From Bradyrhizobium canariense (GTDB taxonomy: Bacteria; Pseudomonadota; Alphaproteobacteria; Rhizobiales; Xanthobacteraceae), in the NCBI RefSeq assembly GCF_900105125.1, contig NZ_LT629750.1, forward strand, positions 4,801,001 to 4,865,000: 64,000 bases of DNA, in the 5' to 3' direction. Both the position numbers and the translations under genes were made by a program. Positions 9,035 to 18,398 of this stretch are shown here, piece after piece. The first letter of the stretch is position 1, and each line of letters begins with the position of its first letter. Below the pieces are notes generated by a model, which was not told where the DNA came from, made no database searches, and saw nothing but the letters and a program-made list of their open reading frames with translations.

Positions 9035-9106
9035 CTACCCCCCTCCCTGCCCTCGAGAGGGAGCTTCGCTCGCCTCGGACCCCGCAAGGGCGGAGGGAAT
9101 GAGAGA
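9035..9106. repeat. GC-rich intergenic repeat
   Basis: A block rich in CCCTCC / GAGAGGG / GGAGGG boxes between the binding-protein gene and the first permease gene of the importer operon. It resembles the blocks at 25173-25279 and 38887-38985. Its position just after the binding-protein gene could stabilise that part of the transcript, as intra-operon palindromes often do, but this is inference. Confidence 0.6.
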
Positions 9107-9175
9107 GCGAGGCTTTCTCCTCCAAAGGAAAAATCAGCAACACAAGATGATTTGTCGCGAGCGCTCATCACGCCC

Positions 9176-10795
9176 TCACGCCTTTACCAGCGCGCGGTAA
9201 TCGAGACGGCGATGGAACCAGTACTGATAGCCGGAGATGTTCTTCTGCATCGCGACGTTGACGAAGGGCTGGTACAGCGGAACACGCGGGATATCGCTGA
9301 AGGCGAGATCGACGAACCCTTTCACGTCGCTGTCGTAGGTCGCGGTATCCCCGGTCGCGGCAGCGTTGCGCGCGCCGTCGATCAACCTGTCCATCTCCGG
9401 CGACTTGTAGCTCATCGTGTTGAAGACGGAATTGTTGCCGTGATAGCACCAGTAGAAGAAGTATTCGGGGTAATCGAGCCAGCCCGAGAACACGTTGGTG
9501 TAGAGCGGCATTTCCTTCTTGTTCAGTTCGGTACGCCAATTGGCGCCAGGCACCTTGTTGATCGTGGTCTTGATGCCGATCTGGGCCAGGCTTTCCTGCG
9601 TAAGCACGCAAAGCGGTTCGTTGATCCCCGCAAAATTCAGGTCGAACGAAAGCGTGGTCTCAAAGCCATTGGGATAGCCGGCCTCCGCCATCAGCGCCTT
9701 GGCCTTGTCGATGTCGGTTGAATATTTGGTGGGTTGCGGCCACGACACATCGGTCGCCCGGTCGGCCGGCGCGCCGAACATCGGATTGGCCAATCCGTAC
9801 AACACCACGTCCATGATCTTCTGATAGGGGATGGCGTAAGCGACCGCCTGGCGCACCTTCAGATTATCGAACGGCGGCTTGGTCACGTTCATGCCGATAT
9901 ACTGGATCCCGTTTGAGAACGGCAGCGACACGATGTTGAGCTTGCCGGCGGCCTTCAGCTCCTGAAAATCCTTGTTCGGCAATTCATAGGAAATGTCGGC
10001 ATCACCGCGCTCCAGCAATGCGCGGCGATTGCCGGCCTGCGGCACCATGCGCCAGATCACGCGCTTGACCTTCGGCATGGGGCCTCCGACCCACTCGTCG
10101 TTGCGCTCCATGATCACTTCGGTGCCGGCGGTCCACTTCGTCACCTTGTAGGCGCCGGAGCCCGCGGTTTGCTGCTTGGTGTATTCGAGGCCCCAAGGGT
10201 CCTTCTCGGAAGCGTTCTTCTTCACCAGTTCGGAATTGACGACGCAGGGCACGATAACAGCGAGATCGGGAATCGTCAGGCGGTCTTTCTTGGCGAAATC
10301 CACCCGTACCGTGTTGTCATCGACGACGACGAACTGCTCCGGCTTGGTCAGCGAGCCCGCGCTCATCTGGAAGGTCGGGAAGCCGCCGACGCTGACAGCG
10401 CGATCGAGCGACCATTTCACGTCTTTCGCCGTCACTGGCGCACCGTCGTGAAACTTCGCGTTCTTCTTCAATTTGAAGGTCACCGACATGTCGCCGACAT
10501 TCATGTCCTCGGCGAGTTCGGGCTTGAACTTGTCGCGGTCGTAATACGGCACGCCGCCGGGACCGCTTTTCATCTCGTGACTGATCAGGCGGTCGTAGCA
10601 ATTCCAGGACACTTCGTAGCCGGGCACATTGGTGCCGACACCATGGATGTCGAGATTGTTCGGACCGCCTTCGGAGACGATCAATAGCGTTTCCGAACGG
10701 GCGTCGGCTTTGGCCGCGGACCAAATCGCGGGCGCAGGGACCATCGCGCCGGCGGCAACTCCCGTGACGGATTTCAGAAAATCGCGACGCTTCAT
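9176..10795 (-). CDS. Peptide-type ABC transporter substrate-binding protein (SBP family 5)
   Basis: A 539-residue periplasmic binding protein with a twin-arginine signal (KRRDFLKS, then a hydrophobic stretch ending AIWSAAKA). The body has family-5 features such as VTAKDVKWSLDRAVS and PPFDNLKVRQAVAYAIP. The start at 10795 is chosen over an ATG 12 bp upstream because GGAG lies 6 bp before it and the Tat motif then begins at residue 2. It is the first gene of the importer-amidase operon, so the promoter should lie in 10796-11047. Tat export of a family-5 binding protein suggests cytoplasmic folding before export. Confidence 0.92.
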   Translation of the reverse strand: MKRRDFLKSVTGVAAGAMVPAPAIWSAAKADARSETLLIVSEGGPNNLDIHGVGTNVPGYEVSWNCYDRLISHEMKSGPGGVPYYDRDKFKPELAEDMNVGDMSVTFKLKKNAKFHDGAPVTAKDVKWSLDRAVSVGGFPTFQMSAGSLTKPEQFVVVDDNTVRVDFAKKDRLTIPDLAVIVPCVVNSELVKKNASEKDPWGLEYTKQQTAGSGAYKVTKWTAGTEVIMERNDEWVGGPMPKVKRVIWRMVPQAGNRRALLERGDADISYELPNKDFQELKAAGKLNIVSLPFSNGIQYIGMNVTKPPFDNLKVRQAVAYAIPYQKIMDVVLYGLANPMFGAPADRATDVSWPQPTKYSTDIDKAKALMAEAGYPNGFETTLSFDLNFAGINEPLCVLTQESLAQIGIKTTINKVPGANWRTELNKKEMPLYTNVFSGWLDYPEYFFYWCYHGNNSVFNTMSYKSPEMDRLIDGARNAAATGDTATYDSDVKGFVDLAFSDIPRVPLYQPFVNVAMQKNISGYQYWFHRRLDYRALVKA

Positions 10796-11047
10796 GTGAT
10801 GCTCCAAACGCCGGAAGGTTGGCTTTGGAGCTGATATCGCAAGGTTTGTGCCAAACCTTAATGGAAGCCTAATGTGAGCTTAAGCTTATGATTTACTTGA
10901 GACTCCCGATTTCGCTCGTTAGGCGCAGTCTCACAGACACGAATTTCATTGCATACAAAGAGGCATCTTTGCTCACATCGTAAGCAATAATTCTAGGCGC
11001 CGCATTCTTAGGCGGTTTCGTCCAACCGGATGACTTAGACAAAAGCT
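10796..11047. other. Intergenic region upstream of the importer operon
   Basis: This 252-bp gap has noticeably lower GC than its flanks (for example the stretches around 10860-10905 and 10975-11000). It must hold the promoter of the binding-protein operon, and the 3' end region of the UgpB-like gene's transcript does not reach it because both genes run on the minus strand. A weak GAGACT...AGTCTC inverted pair lies at about 10910-10934. I see no coding sequence. Confidence 0.4.
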
Positions 11048-12367
11048 CTACGGATTCGCCCGCTCGAACTGGCGCAACAGCTTGTTGCCGCGCTCGACCG
11101 CCGAATCCAACGCGGCCTGCGCGGATTTTTTGCCGCTGAAGGCCTGCTCCAGCTCGTCGTCGATCACGTCGCGGATCAGAACGAACGATCCGAGCCGAAC
11201 CCCTCTCGAGTTCTCGGTCGGCGGTTTCAGCGTGATCTGTTCGATCGAGATCGCAGCACCAGGATTGCGATCATAAAAACCTTGCGCGCGGCTCAAATCG
11301 AAGGCCGCTCGCGTCACCGGCAGATAGCCCGTGTTCTGATGCCAGGCGGTCTGAACCTCGGGCTTGGACAGGAACGCGAAGAACTTGGCAACGCCTCTGT
11401 ATTCAGCCGGCGGCCGGCCTCGCAACACCCACAACGTCGCGCCGCCGACGATGCTGTTCTGCGGCGCGCCGGCGACATCGGGCCAGTACGGCAGCATGCC
11501 GTAGCCCACCTCGAATTTCGAATTGGCCTTGATATCGGCACGCGTCCCCGACGAGCCGATGAAGATGGCGCATTCGCCATTTTGAAAGCGCGGCTCCGCC
11601 GTGGTGGCGCGGCCGCTATAGTCGAACACCTTGTCGGCCTGCCATTGCGCGAGCTGCGCAATGTGGCGCACCATGACAGGATTGTTGAAGTTCAGCACCG
11701 CATCGAGACCGCCGAAACCATTGGCCTCGGTTGAAATCGGCAGATTGTGGTACGCGGAAAAATTCTCGACATTGATCCAGGACGGCCAGGAGGTGGTGAA
11801 CCCGCAAACGGCGCCCGCCGCGCGCAGCCGCTTGGCCGCGGTGCCGACGTCGGCCCAGGTCTTCGGCGCGATATCGGGGTCGAGGCCCGCGCTACGGAAC
11901 AGATTCTTGTTGTAATACAGGATCGGCGTCGAGCTATTGAATGGAAACGACAGCATGTTGCCGGCGGCATCGGCGTAATAGCCGGTGACGGCAGGAAGAT
12001 AGTCGTCCGGCGAAAATGCCTCCTTTTCGTCCCGCATCAACTCGAAGACGGGATAGATCGCACCCCTTGCTGCCATCATGGTCGCGGTGGCGATTTCGTT
12101 GACCTGGACGATGGCGGGCTGGCCATGTGACCGAAAGGCAAAGATCGCCGCCGTTACGGTTTCGGTATAGTTGCCCTTGTAGCTCGGCACGATCCGGTAT
12201 TCGGACTGCGAGGCGTTGAAGTCCGCCGCCAGCCTGTCCAATTGCCGCCCGAGCTCGCCCGACATGGCGTGCCACCACACGATGTCGGTGAGCGCCCAAG
12301 CCGGAGATGCGAAAGCGACCGCTGCCAGCGCAGCCACAAGCTGCAAAAATCTCAAAACCGATTTCAC
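11048..12367 (-). CDS. Extracellular solute-binding protein family 1 (UgpB-like)
   Basis: A protein of about 439 residues with a Sec signal (KSVLRFLQLVAALAAVAF, cleavage after ASPAWA) and family-1 binding-protein features (DIVWWHAMSGELGRQLDRL, TPILYYNKNLFRSAGLDP, GECAIFIGSSGTRADI). UgpB-type proteins bind glycerol-3-phosphate or sugars. The start is uncertain: GTG at 12367 gives a textbook signal peptide, while a TTG at 12415 with a GAGGG site would add 16 residues. No permease or ATPase gene of this family is nearby, so it is an orphan. It is transcribed divergently from the DctP-like gene next door. Confidence 0.85.
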   Translation of the reverse strand: MKSVLRFLQLVAALAAVAFASPAWALTDIVWWHAMSGELGRQLDRLAADFNASQSEYRIVPSYKGNYTETVTAAIFAFRSHGQPAIVQVNEIATATMMAARGAIYPVFELMRDEKEAFSPDDYLPAVTGYYADAAGNMLSFPFNSSTPILYYNKNLFRSAGLDPDIAPKTWADVGTAAKRLRAAGAVCGFTTSWPSWINVENFSAYHNLPISTEANGFGGLDAVLNFNNPVMVRHIAQLAQWQADKVFDYSGRATTAEPRFQNGECAIFIGSSGTRADIKANSKFEVGYGMLPYWPDVAGAPQNSIVGGATLWVLRGRPPAEYRGVAKFFAFLSKPEVQTAWHQNTGYLPVTRAAFDLSRAQGFYDRNPGAAISIEQITLKPPTENSRGVRLGSFVLIRDVIDDELEQAFSGKKSAQAALDSAVERGNKLLRQFERANP

Positions 12368-12593
12368 AATCAAACCAATCTCGCAAACCAATTTCGAAAT
12401 AGAAATTTTGAACAACGCGCCCTCATTAAAGCCTCACCCCGGCGGTTTCAATTCGCGAAAGGCCGGCCGCAGCGCACAATGGCAGATATCCGGTATCCGG
12501 CGAAGCCGCCGGGGCGACCATTTCTCGCAGCCTTCCGCTATATCGGCTTGAACCTTTTTCCCGATCCGACGACACTATCCTAAGGGGTTAAAG

Positions 12594-13589
12594 TTGCCTG
12601 TGTACAACCGCGCCAGCTCTTCGCGGACTATGACAATCGTCGCCGCGCTGTTTTTGGCAGCGGTTTCGGCGGGCACGGTCGCGCGGGAATTTCGCGCCGC
12701 AGATACCCAGAGCGAAGATTACCCGACCGTACAGGCGCTTGAATACATGGGGCGCCTGATCGCTGAGCGAACCGGCGGCCGCCATCACATCCGCGTCTTT
12801 CATTCGCGGCAGCTCGGCGAGGAAACGGAGACCATCGAGCAGACCCGCGCCGGCGCGATCGACCTCGATCGTACCAACGTGGCCCCGATCGGCAACTTCG
12901 TGCCGGCGATGAATGTGCTGGCGATGCCGTTTCTGTTTCGCTCCGTCGAGCATTTGCAGAAGGTGCTGGACGGGCCGATCGGCAACGAAATCCTTAACAG
13001 CTTCGAGCCCTACGGATTTGTGGGGCTGGCGTTTTATGATTCCGGAGCGAGATCGATCTACGACAGCGTCAGGCCGATCCGCTCCATCGCCGATATGAAA
13101 GGCTTGCGGATTCGCGTGCAACAGTCTGAGCTGATGTCCGACATGATCAAGGCACTCGGCGCCGAGCCGATCAAGCTGCCCTATGGGCAAGTCCCCACCG
13201 CGCTCGCCACCAAGCTGGTCGACGGCGCTGAGAACAACTGGCCTTCCTTCGTCACCACCGGCCATTACAAATATGCAGGCTATTACACCCTCACCGAGCA
13301 TACCGTGAGCCCGGAAGTGCTGGTGATGTCGCTCAAGGCCTGGGAAAGCCTTTCGGCCGACGACCAGAAGATATTTCGCGACGCCGCGATCCAATCCAGT
13401 CACTTCATGCGCGAGAAGTGGAAGGATCTCGAGGCAGAGTCGCGTCAGGAGGCAGAGGCCGCCGGCGTAACGATCACGACGGATTTCAACCGCAAGCCTT
13501 TCGAGGCCGCCATGGCGGGAATTTACGCAAAAGCGATGCGCGACCCTGCGGTGGCGGAATTGATCGAACGAATCCGCAAAGTGGAGTGA
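12594..13589 (+). CDS. TRAP transporter solute-binding protein (DctP family), orphan
   Basis: A 331-residue DctP-type periplasmic protein (QSEDYPTVQALEYMGRLIAERTGGRH, GAIDLDRTNVAPIGNFVPAMNVLAMPFLFRS, LGAEPIKLPYGQVPTAL). An N-terminal hydrophobic segment (TIVAALFLAAVSAGTVA) is the signal peptide. Starts possible are TTG at 12594 (AAGGGG site 7 bp before), GTG at 12600 or ATG at 12630. The usual DctQ/DctM membrane genes are absent; instead a sensor kinase gene begins directly after the stop codon. This suggests the protein presents a carboxylate-like ligand to the kinase rather than to a transporter (inference). Confidence 0.9.
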   Translation: MPVYNRASSSRTMTIVAALFLAAVSAGTVAREFRAADTQSEDYPTVQALEYMGRLIAERTGGRHHIRVFHSRQLGEETETIEQTRAGAIDLDRTNVAPIGNFVPAMNVLAMPFLFRSVEHLQKVLDGPIGNEILNSFEPYGFVGLAFYDSGARSIYDSVRPIRSIADMKGLRIRVQQSELMSDMIKALGAEPIKLPYGQVPTALATKLVDGAENNWPSFVTTGHYKYAGYYTLTEHTVSPEVLVMSLKAWESLSADDQKIFRDAAIQSSHFMREKWKDLEAESRQEAEAAGVTITTDFNRKPFEAAMAGIYAKAMRDPAVAELIERIRKVE

Positions 13590-13590
13590 G

Positions 13591-15681
13591 TTGATCTTGG
13601 AAACGGCCAAGCAGGACGAAGCTGCGGAACGACCGGCGAGCCGCCTCGCGCGGATCCGTTCGCGCGTCGTCGGCCTCGTCCGCGCTATACCGATACGCTG
13701 GCGCATCCTGTCGATTGCCGCACTGAACTCAGCCGTCGTCCTCGTACTCGCCGCCATGATATGGAATGGCGTGCAGGTGCTCGGTTCGGCCTGGGACGAT
13801 GTCCGGCAGGTGCGGGAATCCGACAAGATCCTGGCGGTGCTGGAAAGCGAGACCAGTCGCCTGCAGAATCTGATTCACCGCTACATCAACCAGCCGAGCC
13901 CGGAATTCTTCGCGGAAATATTGCTGTTGCGCGAGGCCATCCTTGGCACGCTGACGACGCGCGCATCGACCGATCCGATGCTCTCCGGATCGGTCGAGGA
14001 GCTTGAGCACGCCACCGAGCGTTTTCTCAACGGCTTCGGCGAATTGCGCGCCGTCCAGGCGAAGATCACCAAAACATATGAGGACCAGGTGCTGACCCCG
14101 GCCAAGGACATGGCCGGGCTTTACTCGATCATCGAGGGTGCAACCGGGCATCGCGACGCGTTGATCTGGCCGTCGCTTGGAAAATCCCGCGAGGCCTTTA
14201 CGGCCATGCTGGTCGCCGCCAATTCCTATTATCTGTCGCTGGCGACGACATCAGCCGAAGAAGCCCGCCGCAATACCGAGACGATCGAGAAGACGATCCC
14301 GGTCATGTCGGACCTTGCCGACAACGACCTGCAGCGCATGGCGCTGCAGCGATTAAGTGGGCGGACAGCGGCGTTGCGGGAAGGTCTTGCGAAATTGTCG
14401 GAGGAGCTTTCGAGCCGAACCGAACTATTGCGCAACAGTATCGATGCCAGCCAGGCCGAGACCATCGACGCCATCGACGGGCTCTCGGTCAAGATGCGCC
14501 AGCGCGAACAGAAGGCGCAGGCGACCTTCGATCGAACGCTGGCCGATATCTCCCGCAGGGTGCTGTCGATCGCCGTGATTTTTCTCGGCATCATCCTCAG
14601 TGCGGGCGTGATCATCGGACTGAGCATCCGGCTGCCGCTGTATCAGATCATGTCGGCGATGCAGGCCATCACATCGGGCGACTACGACCGGCAGGTGCAG
14701 GGAACAGCCGCCAAGGACGAAATCGGCGCGATGGCTCGCTCCGTCGAGGTATTTCGCAAAAACGCCATCGCCAAGCGCGAGGCGGAAAACGAGTTGCGCG
14801 CCTCAAAGGAGAAAGCCGAGAGCGCGCTGCTTGAGTTGAATACCGCGCAGCGAAACCTGATCGACGCCGAACGCCTGGCCGCACTCGGCGGCCTGGTCGC
14901 AGGCGTCGCTCACGAGGTCAACAATCCGATCGGCATCAGCCTGACGGTGGCCTCGAGTCTCGCCCACCGCACCGAGATGTTCGAAGCCGAGCTGAAGTCC
15001 GACACGCCGTTGCGCCGATCGCAACTTGACGAATTCGTCCGCAGCTCGCGCGACGCCGCCGAACAGCTGGTCGCCAATCTCAGCCGCGCCGGCGAATTGA
15101 TCCATTCGTTCAAGCAGGTCGCGGTGGATCGTTCGCATGCGGAGCGCCGAAAATTCGCCCTGAGCGAGGCGACCGACCAGATCATCGCGAGCCTGCGGCC
15201 GGTTTTGAAGAAGGCGGCGATCGAGCTGTCAATCGACATCCCGGAAGGCCTTGTGATCGACGGCTACCCTGGATCGTACGGTCAGATCCTGACCAACCTC
15301 GTCCTTAACGCCGCCAACCACGCCTTTGCCGACGGGCGCTCCGGGACGATCTCGATCTCAGCCAAACCCCGGGGCTTTGACGACGTCGAGATCATTTTTG
15401 CCGATAATGGGGCCGGGATGACCCCGGACGTGCAGCGACAGGCGTTCGACCCGTTCTTTACCACCCGCCGCAACGAAGGCGGCACCGGGCTGGGCCTTCA
15501 CATTGTTTATACTCTGGTTACCCAGCGGCTCGGTGGCCGTATGGTGCTGGATTCAAGGCTGGGACAAGGCACTACCTTTCGCATTATCATGCCGAAGACC
15601 GCCAAAGACGGCCCGGCACCCGCAGACACAGAAAGCGACGGAATTTCTCAATGGCCGAACAGGACGATGTCCTCCATTTGA
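13591..15681 (+). CDS. Membrane-bound sensor histidine kinase (HAMP, HisKA, HATPase)
   Basis: A 696-residue kinase: first membrane helix at about 38-62, a long periplasmic helical region (about 63-325) rich in heptad-like patterns, second helix about 328-352, HAMP at about 352-405, coiled coil, HisKA with His441 in VAGVAHEVNNPIG, and an HATPase domain (N box LVLNAANHAF, G1 DNGAGMT, G2 GGTGLGLHI). It starts at TTG 13591 or TTG 13597, immediately after the DctP-like stop with GGAG upstream, and its 3' end overlaps the next gene by 31 bp. The layout resembles TorS/DctB-like kinases whose periplasmic part senses a binding protein. Confidence 0.92.
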   Translation: MILETAKQDEAAERPASRLARIRSRVVGLVRAIPIRWRILSIAALNSAVVLVLAAMIWNGVQVLGSAWDDVRQVRESDKILAVLESETSRLQNLIHRYINQPSPEFFAEILLLREAILGTLTTRASTDPMLSGSVEELEHATERFLNGFGELRAVQAKITKTYEDQVLTPAKDMAGLYSIIEGATGHRDALIWPSLGKSREAFTAMLVAANSYYLSLATTSAEEARRNTETIEKTIPVMSDLADNDLQRMALQRLSGRTAALREGLAKLSEELSSRTELLRNSIDASQAETIDAIDGLSVKMRQREQKAQATFDRTLADISRRVLSIAVIFLGIILSAGVIIGLSIRLPLYQIMSAMQAITSGDYDRQVQGTAAKDEIGAMARSVEVFRKNAIAKREAENELRASKEKAESALLELNTAQRNLIDAERLAALGGLVAGVAHEVNNPIGISLTVASSLAHRTEMFEAELKSDTPLRRSQLDEFVRSSRDAAEQLVANLSRAGELIHSFKQVAVDRSHAERRKFALSEATDQIIASLRPVLKKAAIELSIDIPEGLVIDGYPGSYGQILTNLVLNAANHAFADGRSGTISISAKPRGFDDVEIIFADNGAGMTPDVQRQAFDPFFTTRRNEGGTGLGLHIVYTLVTQRLGGRMVLDSRLGQGTTFRIIMPKTAKDGPAPADTESDGISQWPNRTMSSI

Positions 15682-17396
15682 TCGACGACTCCGGAGCCGT
15701 TCCGGAGGTCTCGACCGCCCGAAAATGGAAGGTCGCGGTCATCGACGACGATCAGGCCGTGCATGAAGGCACGCGGTTTGCGCTGAGCGACTACAGCCTG
15801 AACGGGCAGACGGTGGAAATCCTGTCAGCCTATTCCGCGGCCGAAGGCCGCACCTTGATGCGCGAGCATCCCGATATCGCGGCTGTGCTGCTCGACGTCA
15901 TCATGGAAACCGATGCGGCCGGTCTCGACCTTGTCGAGTACATCCGCAACGACATCAAGAACGAAACCGTTCGCATCATCCTGCGCACCGGACAGCCCGG
16001 GCAGGCGCCCGAGCGCCGCGTGATCGTTCAGTACGACATCAACGATTACAAGGCGAAGACCGAGCTGACGGCGGACAAGCTGTTCACCTCGCTGACCGCG
16101 GCACTGCGCAGTTACCAGCAGCTCGAACGCATGGTGCAGACCCGGCGTGGGCTGGAAATCATTATCGACGCCGCCTCGACCCTGTATGACTTCAAATCGA
16201 TGCAGCGGCTCGCCGAAGGCGTGCTGACGCAAATCGCCTCGCTGTTGAATGTCGATTGCGCGGGCATTCTGGTGCTGCGCGACAATGGCATGATCAGCGA
16301 GGATTTTTCCGTGCTGGCCGGTTCGGGCTGCTATAGCCGCTTTATCGGCACCGCCGGGTCCCAATCGCTCGACCCTGATTTGCGCTCGATGGTGGAAGCC
16401 GCCTTCAGGCGGCGCAAGCATGAATTCGCCGACCACCGCTCCGTTCTTTACGTTCGTACCGGCAGCGGGCGTGAGGTGGTCGTGCTGCTGCAGGCCGAAC
16501 GCCCATTGTCCGAAACCGACCGGTCGCTGGTCGAAATTTTCGGCAGCCGGCTTTCGATCGCCTTCGACAACGTCATTCTGTATCAGCAGCTCCACGAAGC
16601 CAACACGCAGCTCGAGGACCGCGTTGCCCAGCGCACCCGCGCGCTGATGCAGGCCAATCGCAGGCTATCGGCACAGTGGTTGCGGCTGCAGCGCGCCAAC
16701 GGCTTCAAGAATGAAATTCTCGGCACCGTTGCCCACGATCTGAAGAATCCGCTCGGGGTGATCCTCGGCCGCACCGAGATGCTGACCGAGCTGATCAGCG
16801 CCAGCTCTTCCAAGGAAAGCGTCACCGCGCAGGTCGAACACATCCGCGACGCCACCAAGCGCCTGACCTCGATGGTCGATCATCTGATCTCGGATGCGAT
16901 GGCCGACGCCTTCGACATCACGATACGCCGCGAGCCGGTCGATATCGCAGCCCTGGTCGGCGAAGTCGCCGAAGCCAATCAGCCTTCGGCCACCAACAAG
17001 CAGCAGACCATCGCGGTGTCCGCGCCGCCGAATTTCGTCACCATGTGCGATGCCGACCGGATGCGGGAGGCGATCGACAATCTCTTCAGCAACGCCATCA
17101 AGTATAGCCCGATCGGCGGCAAAATCACCGTACAGGTGAGCCACGAGCAGAACAACACCATCATCCGCATCGCCGACGAAGGTGCGGGCCTGTCCCCCGA
17201 GGATCTCGGACGTTTGTTCGGCCGCTTCCAGCGGCTGTCGGCAAAACCCACGGCGGGTGAAAGCTCGACCGGGCTCGGGCTTTCGATCGTCAAGCGCATT
17301 ATCGACATGCATGGCGGCCAGGTGAACGCGGAGAGCGCGGGCCCCGGACAGGGATCGATCTTCACCGTCATGCTGCCCGCGACCGAGATGTCATGA
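15651..17396 (+). CDS. Receiver-DUF3369-histidine kinase hybrid
   Basis: A 581-residue soluble protein: an N-terminal receiver domain (about 25-150) with phospho-acceptor Asp82 in AAVLLDVIMET, a DUF3369/GAF-like domain (about 165-310), a coiled coil, HisKA with His362 in GTVAHDLKNPLGV, and an HATPase (NLFSNAIKYSP, DEGAGLSPEDL, STGLGLSIV). It can receive phosphate from the upstream membrane kinase and also phosphorylate a partner, so it is a likely middle element of a phosphorelay. It overlaps the kinase gene by 31 bp and is followed 1 bp later by the response regulator gene. Confidence 0.92.
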   Translation: MAEQDDVLHLIDDSGAVPEVSTARKWKVAVIDDDQAVHEGTRFALSDYSLNGQTVEILSAYSAAEGRTLMREHPDIAAVLLDVIMETDAAGLDLVEYIRNDIKNETVRIILRTGQPGQAPERRVIVQYDINDYKAKTELTADKLFTSLTAALRSYQQLERMVQTRRGLEIIIDAASTLYDFKSMQRLAEGVLTQIASLLNVDCAGILVLRDNGMISEDFSVLAGSGCYSRFIGTAGSQSLDPDLRSMVEAAFRRRKHEFADHRSVLYVRTGSGREVVVLLQAERPLSETDRSLVEIFGSRLSIAFDNVILYQQLHEANTQLEDRVAQRTRALMQANRRLSAQWLRLQRANGFKNEILGTVAHDLKNPLGVILGRTEMLTELISASSSKESVTAQVEHIRDATKRLTSMVDHLISDAMADAFDITIRREPVDIAALVGEVAEANQPSATNKQQTIAVSAPPNFVTMCDADRMREAIDNLFSNAIKYSPIGGKITVQVSHEQNNTIIRIADEGAGLSPEDLGRLFGRFQRLSAKPTAGESSTGLGLSIVKRIIDMHGGQVNAESAGPGQGSIFTVMLPATEMS

Positions 17397-17397
17397 C

Positions 17398-18138
17398 ATG
17401 AGCCAAAACCAGCACATCATCATTGTCGACGACGAGGCGCCGGCCCGCGAGATGGTCGGCGATTACCTCAAGATGCACGGATTTGCCGTGACATTGTGCG
17501 ACGGCGGCAAGACCCTGCGCACCGCGATCGAAACCAACGTGCCCGATCTCGTGGTGCTCGATCTGAACATGCCGGAGGAAGACGGGCTTTCCATCATCCG
17601 CGACCTGAAAAGCCGCACCAATGTCCCCGTCATCATGCTGACGGCGACCGCAAGTCCGATCGATCGCGTGGTCGGGCTGGAGCTCGGCGCCGACGATTAC
17701 ATCGCAAAGCCCTGCGAATTGCGCGAATTGATGGCGCGCATCCGTTCGGTGTTGCGGCGGAGTTCACCAGCCAAAGTCGCCGCGGCGGCGGAAACCGCCG
17801 GTGCGAAAGCCGCCAAAGACCAGCTGGTTCGATTTGGCACGAAATGGCTGGATCTCGAGGCGCAGGCGCTGCGCGACGACGAAGGCAATGAGCATCCGCT
17901 GACCGCTTCCGAATTTGGCCTGCTGAAGGTTTTCGCCGCCAATCCAAAACGGGTGCTGTCGCGCGAGCGCCTGCTGGAATTAGCCAATGCCCGCGACAGC
18001 GAGGCCTTTGATCGCGCCGTCGACCTGCGGATCATGCGAATCCGCCGCAAAATCGAACCAGACCCGACCAAACCCGCCGTAATCCGTACCATTCGGGGCG
18101 GCGGGTATCTGTTTTCCCCCGTCGGGGACAAGGCGTGA
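17398..18138 (+). CDS. OmpR/PhoB-type response regulator
   Basis: A 246-residue regulator: receiver domain (about 5-120) with Asp55 in LVVLDLNMPEEDG, Thr and Lys switch residues in MLTATASP and YIAKPCE, an alanine/lysine linker, and a C-terminal winged-helix domain (about 150-240; LTASEFGLLKVF, RTIRGGGYLF). It is the DNA-binding output of the kinase pair encoded directly upstream. Its targets are unknown; the divergent UgpB-like gene and the DctP operon itself are obvious candidates. Confidence 0.95.
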   Translation: MSQNQHIIIVDDEAPAREMVGDYLKMHGFAVTLCDGGKTLRTAIETNVPDLVVLDLNMPEEDGLSIIRDLKSRTNVPVIMLTATASPIDRVVGLELGADDYIAKPCELRELMARIRSVLRRSSPAKVAAAAETAGAKAAKDQLVRFGTKWLDLEAQALRDDEGNEHPLTASEFGLLKVFAANPKRVLSRERLLELANARDSEAFDRAVDLRIMRIRRKIEPDPTKPAVIRTIRGGGYLFSPVGDKA

Positions 18139-18251
18139 TCGTTGTCCGATCTGAGCCGAAACACGTCGACGCTCGGGGCTAAGAATCGTTCCAGCTGGCG
18201 GCAGCGCCCCTTTCAGCCCTGCCGACATTGAAATCACTGACATTTCCGGTC

Positions 18252-18288
18252 GAATTGTTTCGTCGCTGCGGCCGCGACGAAACAATTC
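18252..18288. promoter_or_regulatory. Perfect 15-bp inverted repeat upstream of the sigma factor gene
   Basis: GAATTGTTTCGTCGC at 18252-18266 is the exact reverse complement of 18274-18288, with a 7-nt centre. It lies about 110 bp before the sigma factor start and about 110 bp after the response regulator stop. It contains GAAACAATT (18279-18287) and its inverse (18253-18261); the same 9-mer recurs downstream at 19032-19049. It may be an operator or a terminator; no T run follows, which favours an operator or a processing hairpin. Confidence 0.7.
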
Positions 18289-18398
18289 TCCTGCCCACGA
18301 AACCATTTTCCGGTTTTGGCGCAGACATCCCGAAACGTTGGCTGACTATCAATTTTCCCAACGAGGCGCCGCCAAGCGGCGAATACTGGGAGCGTGTC

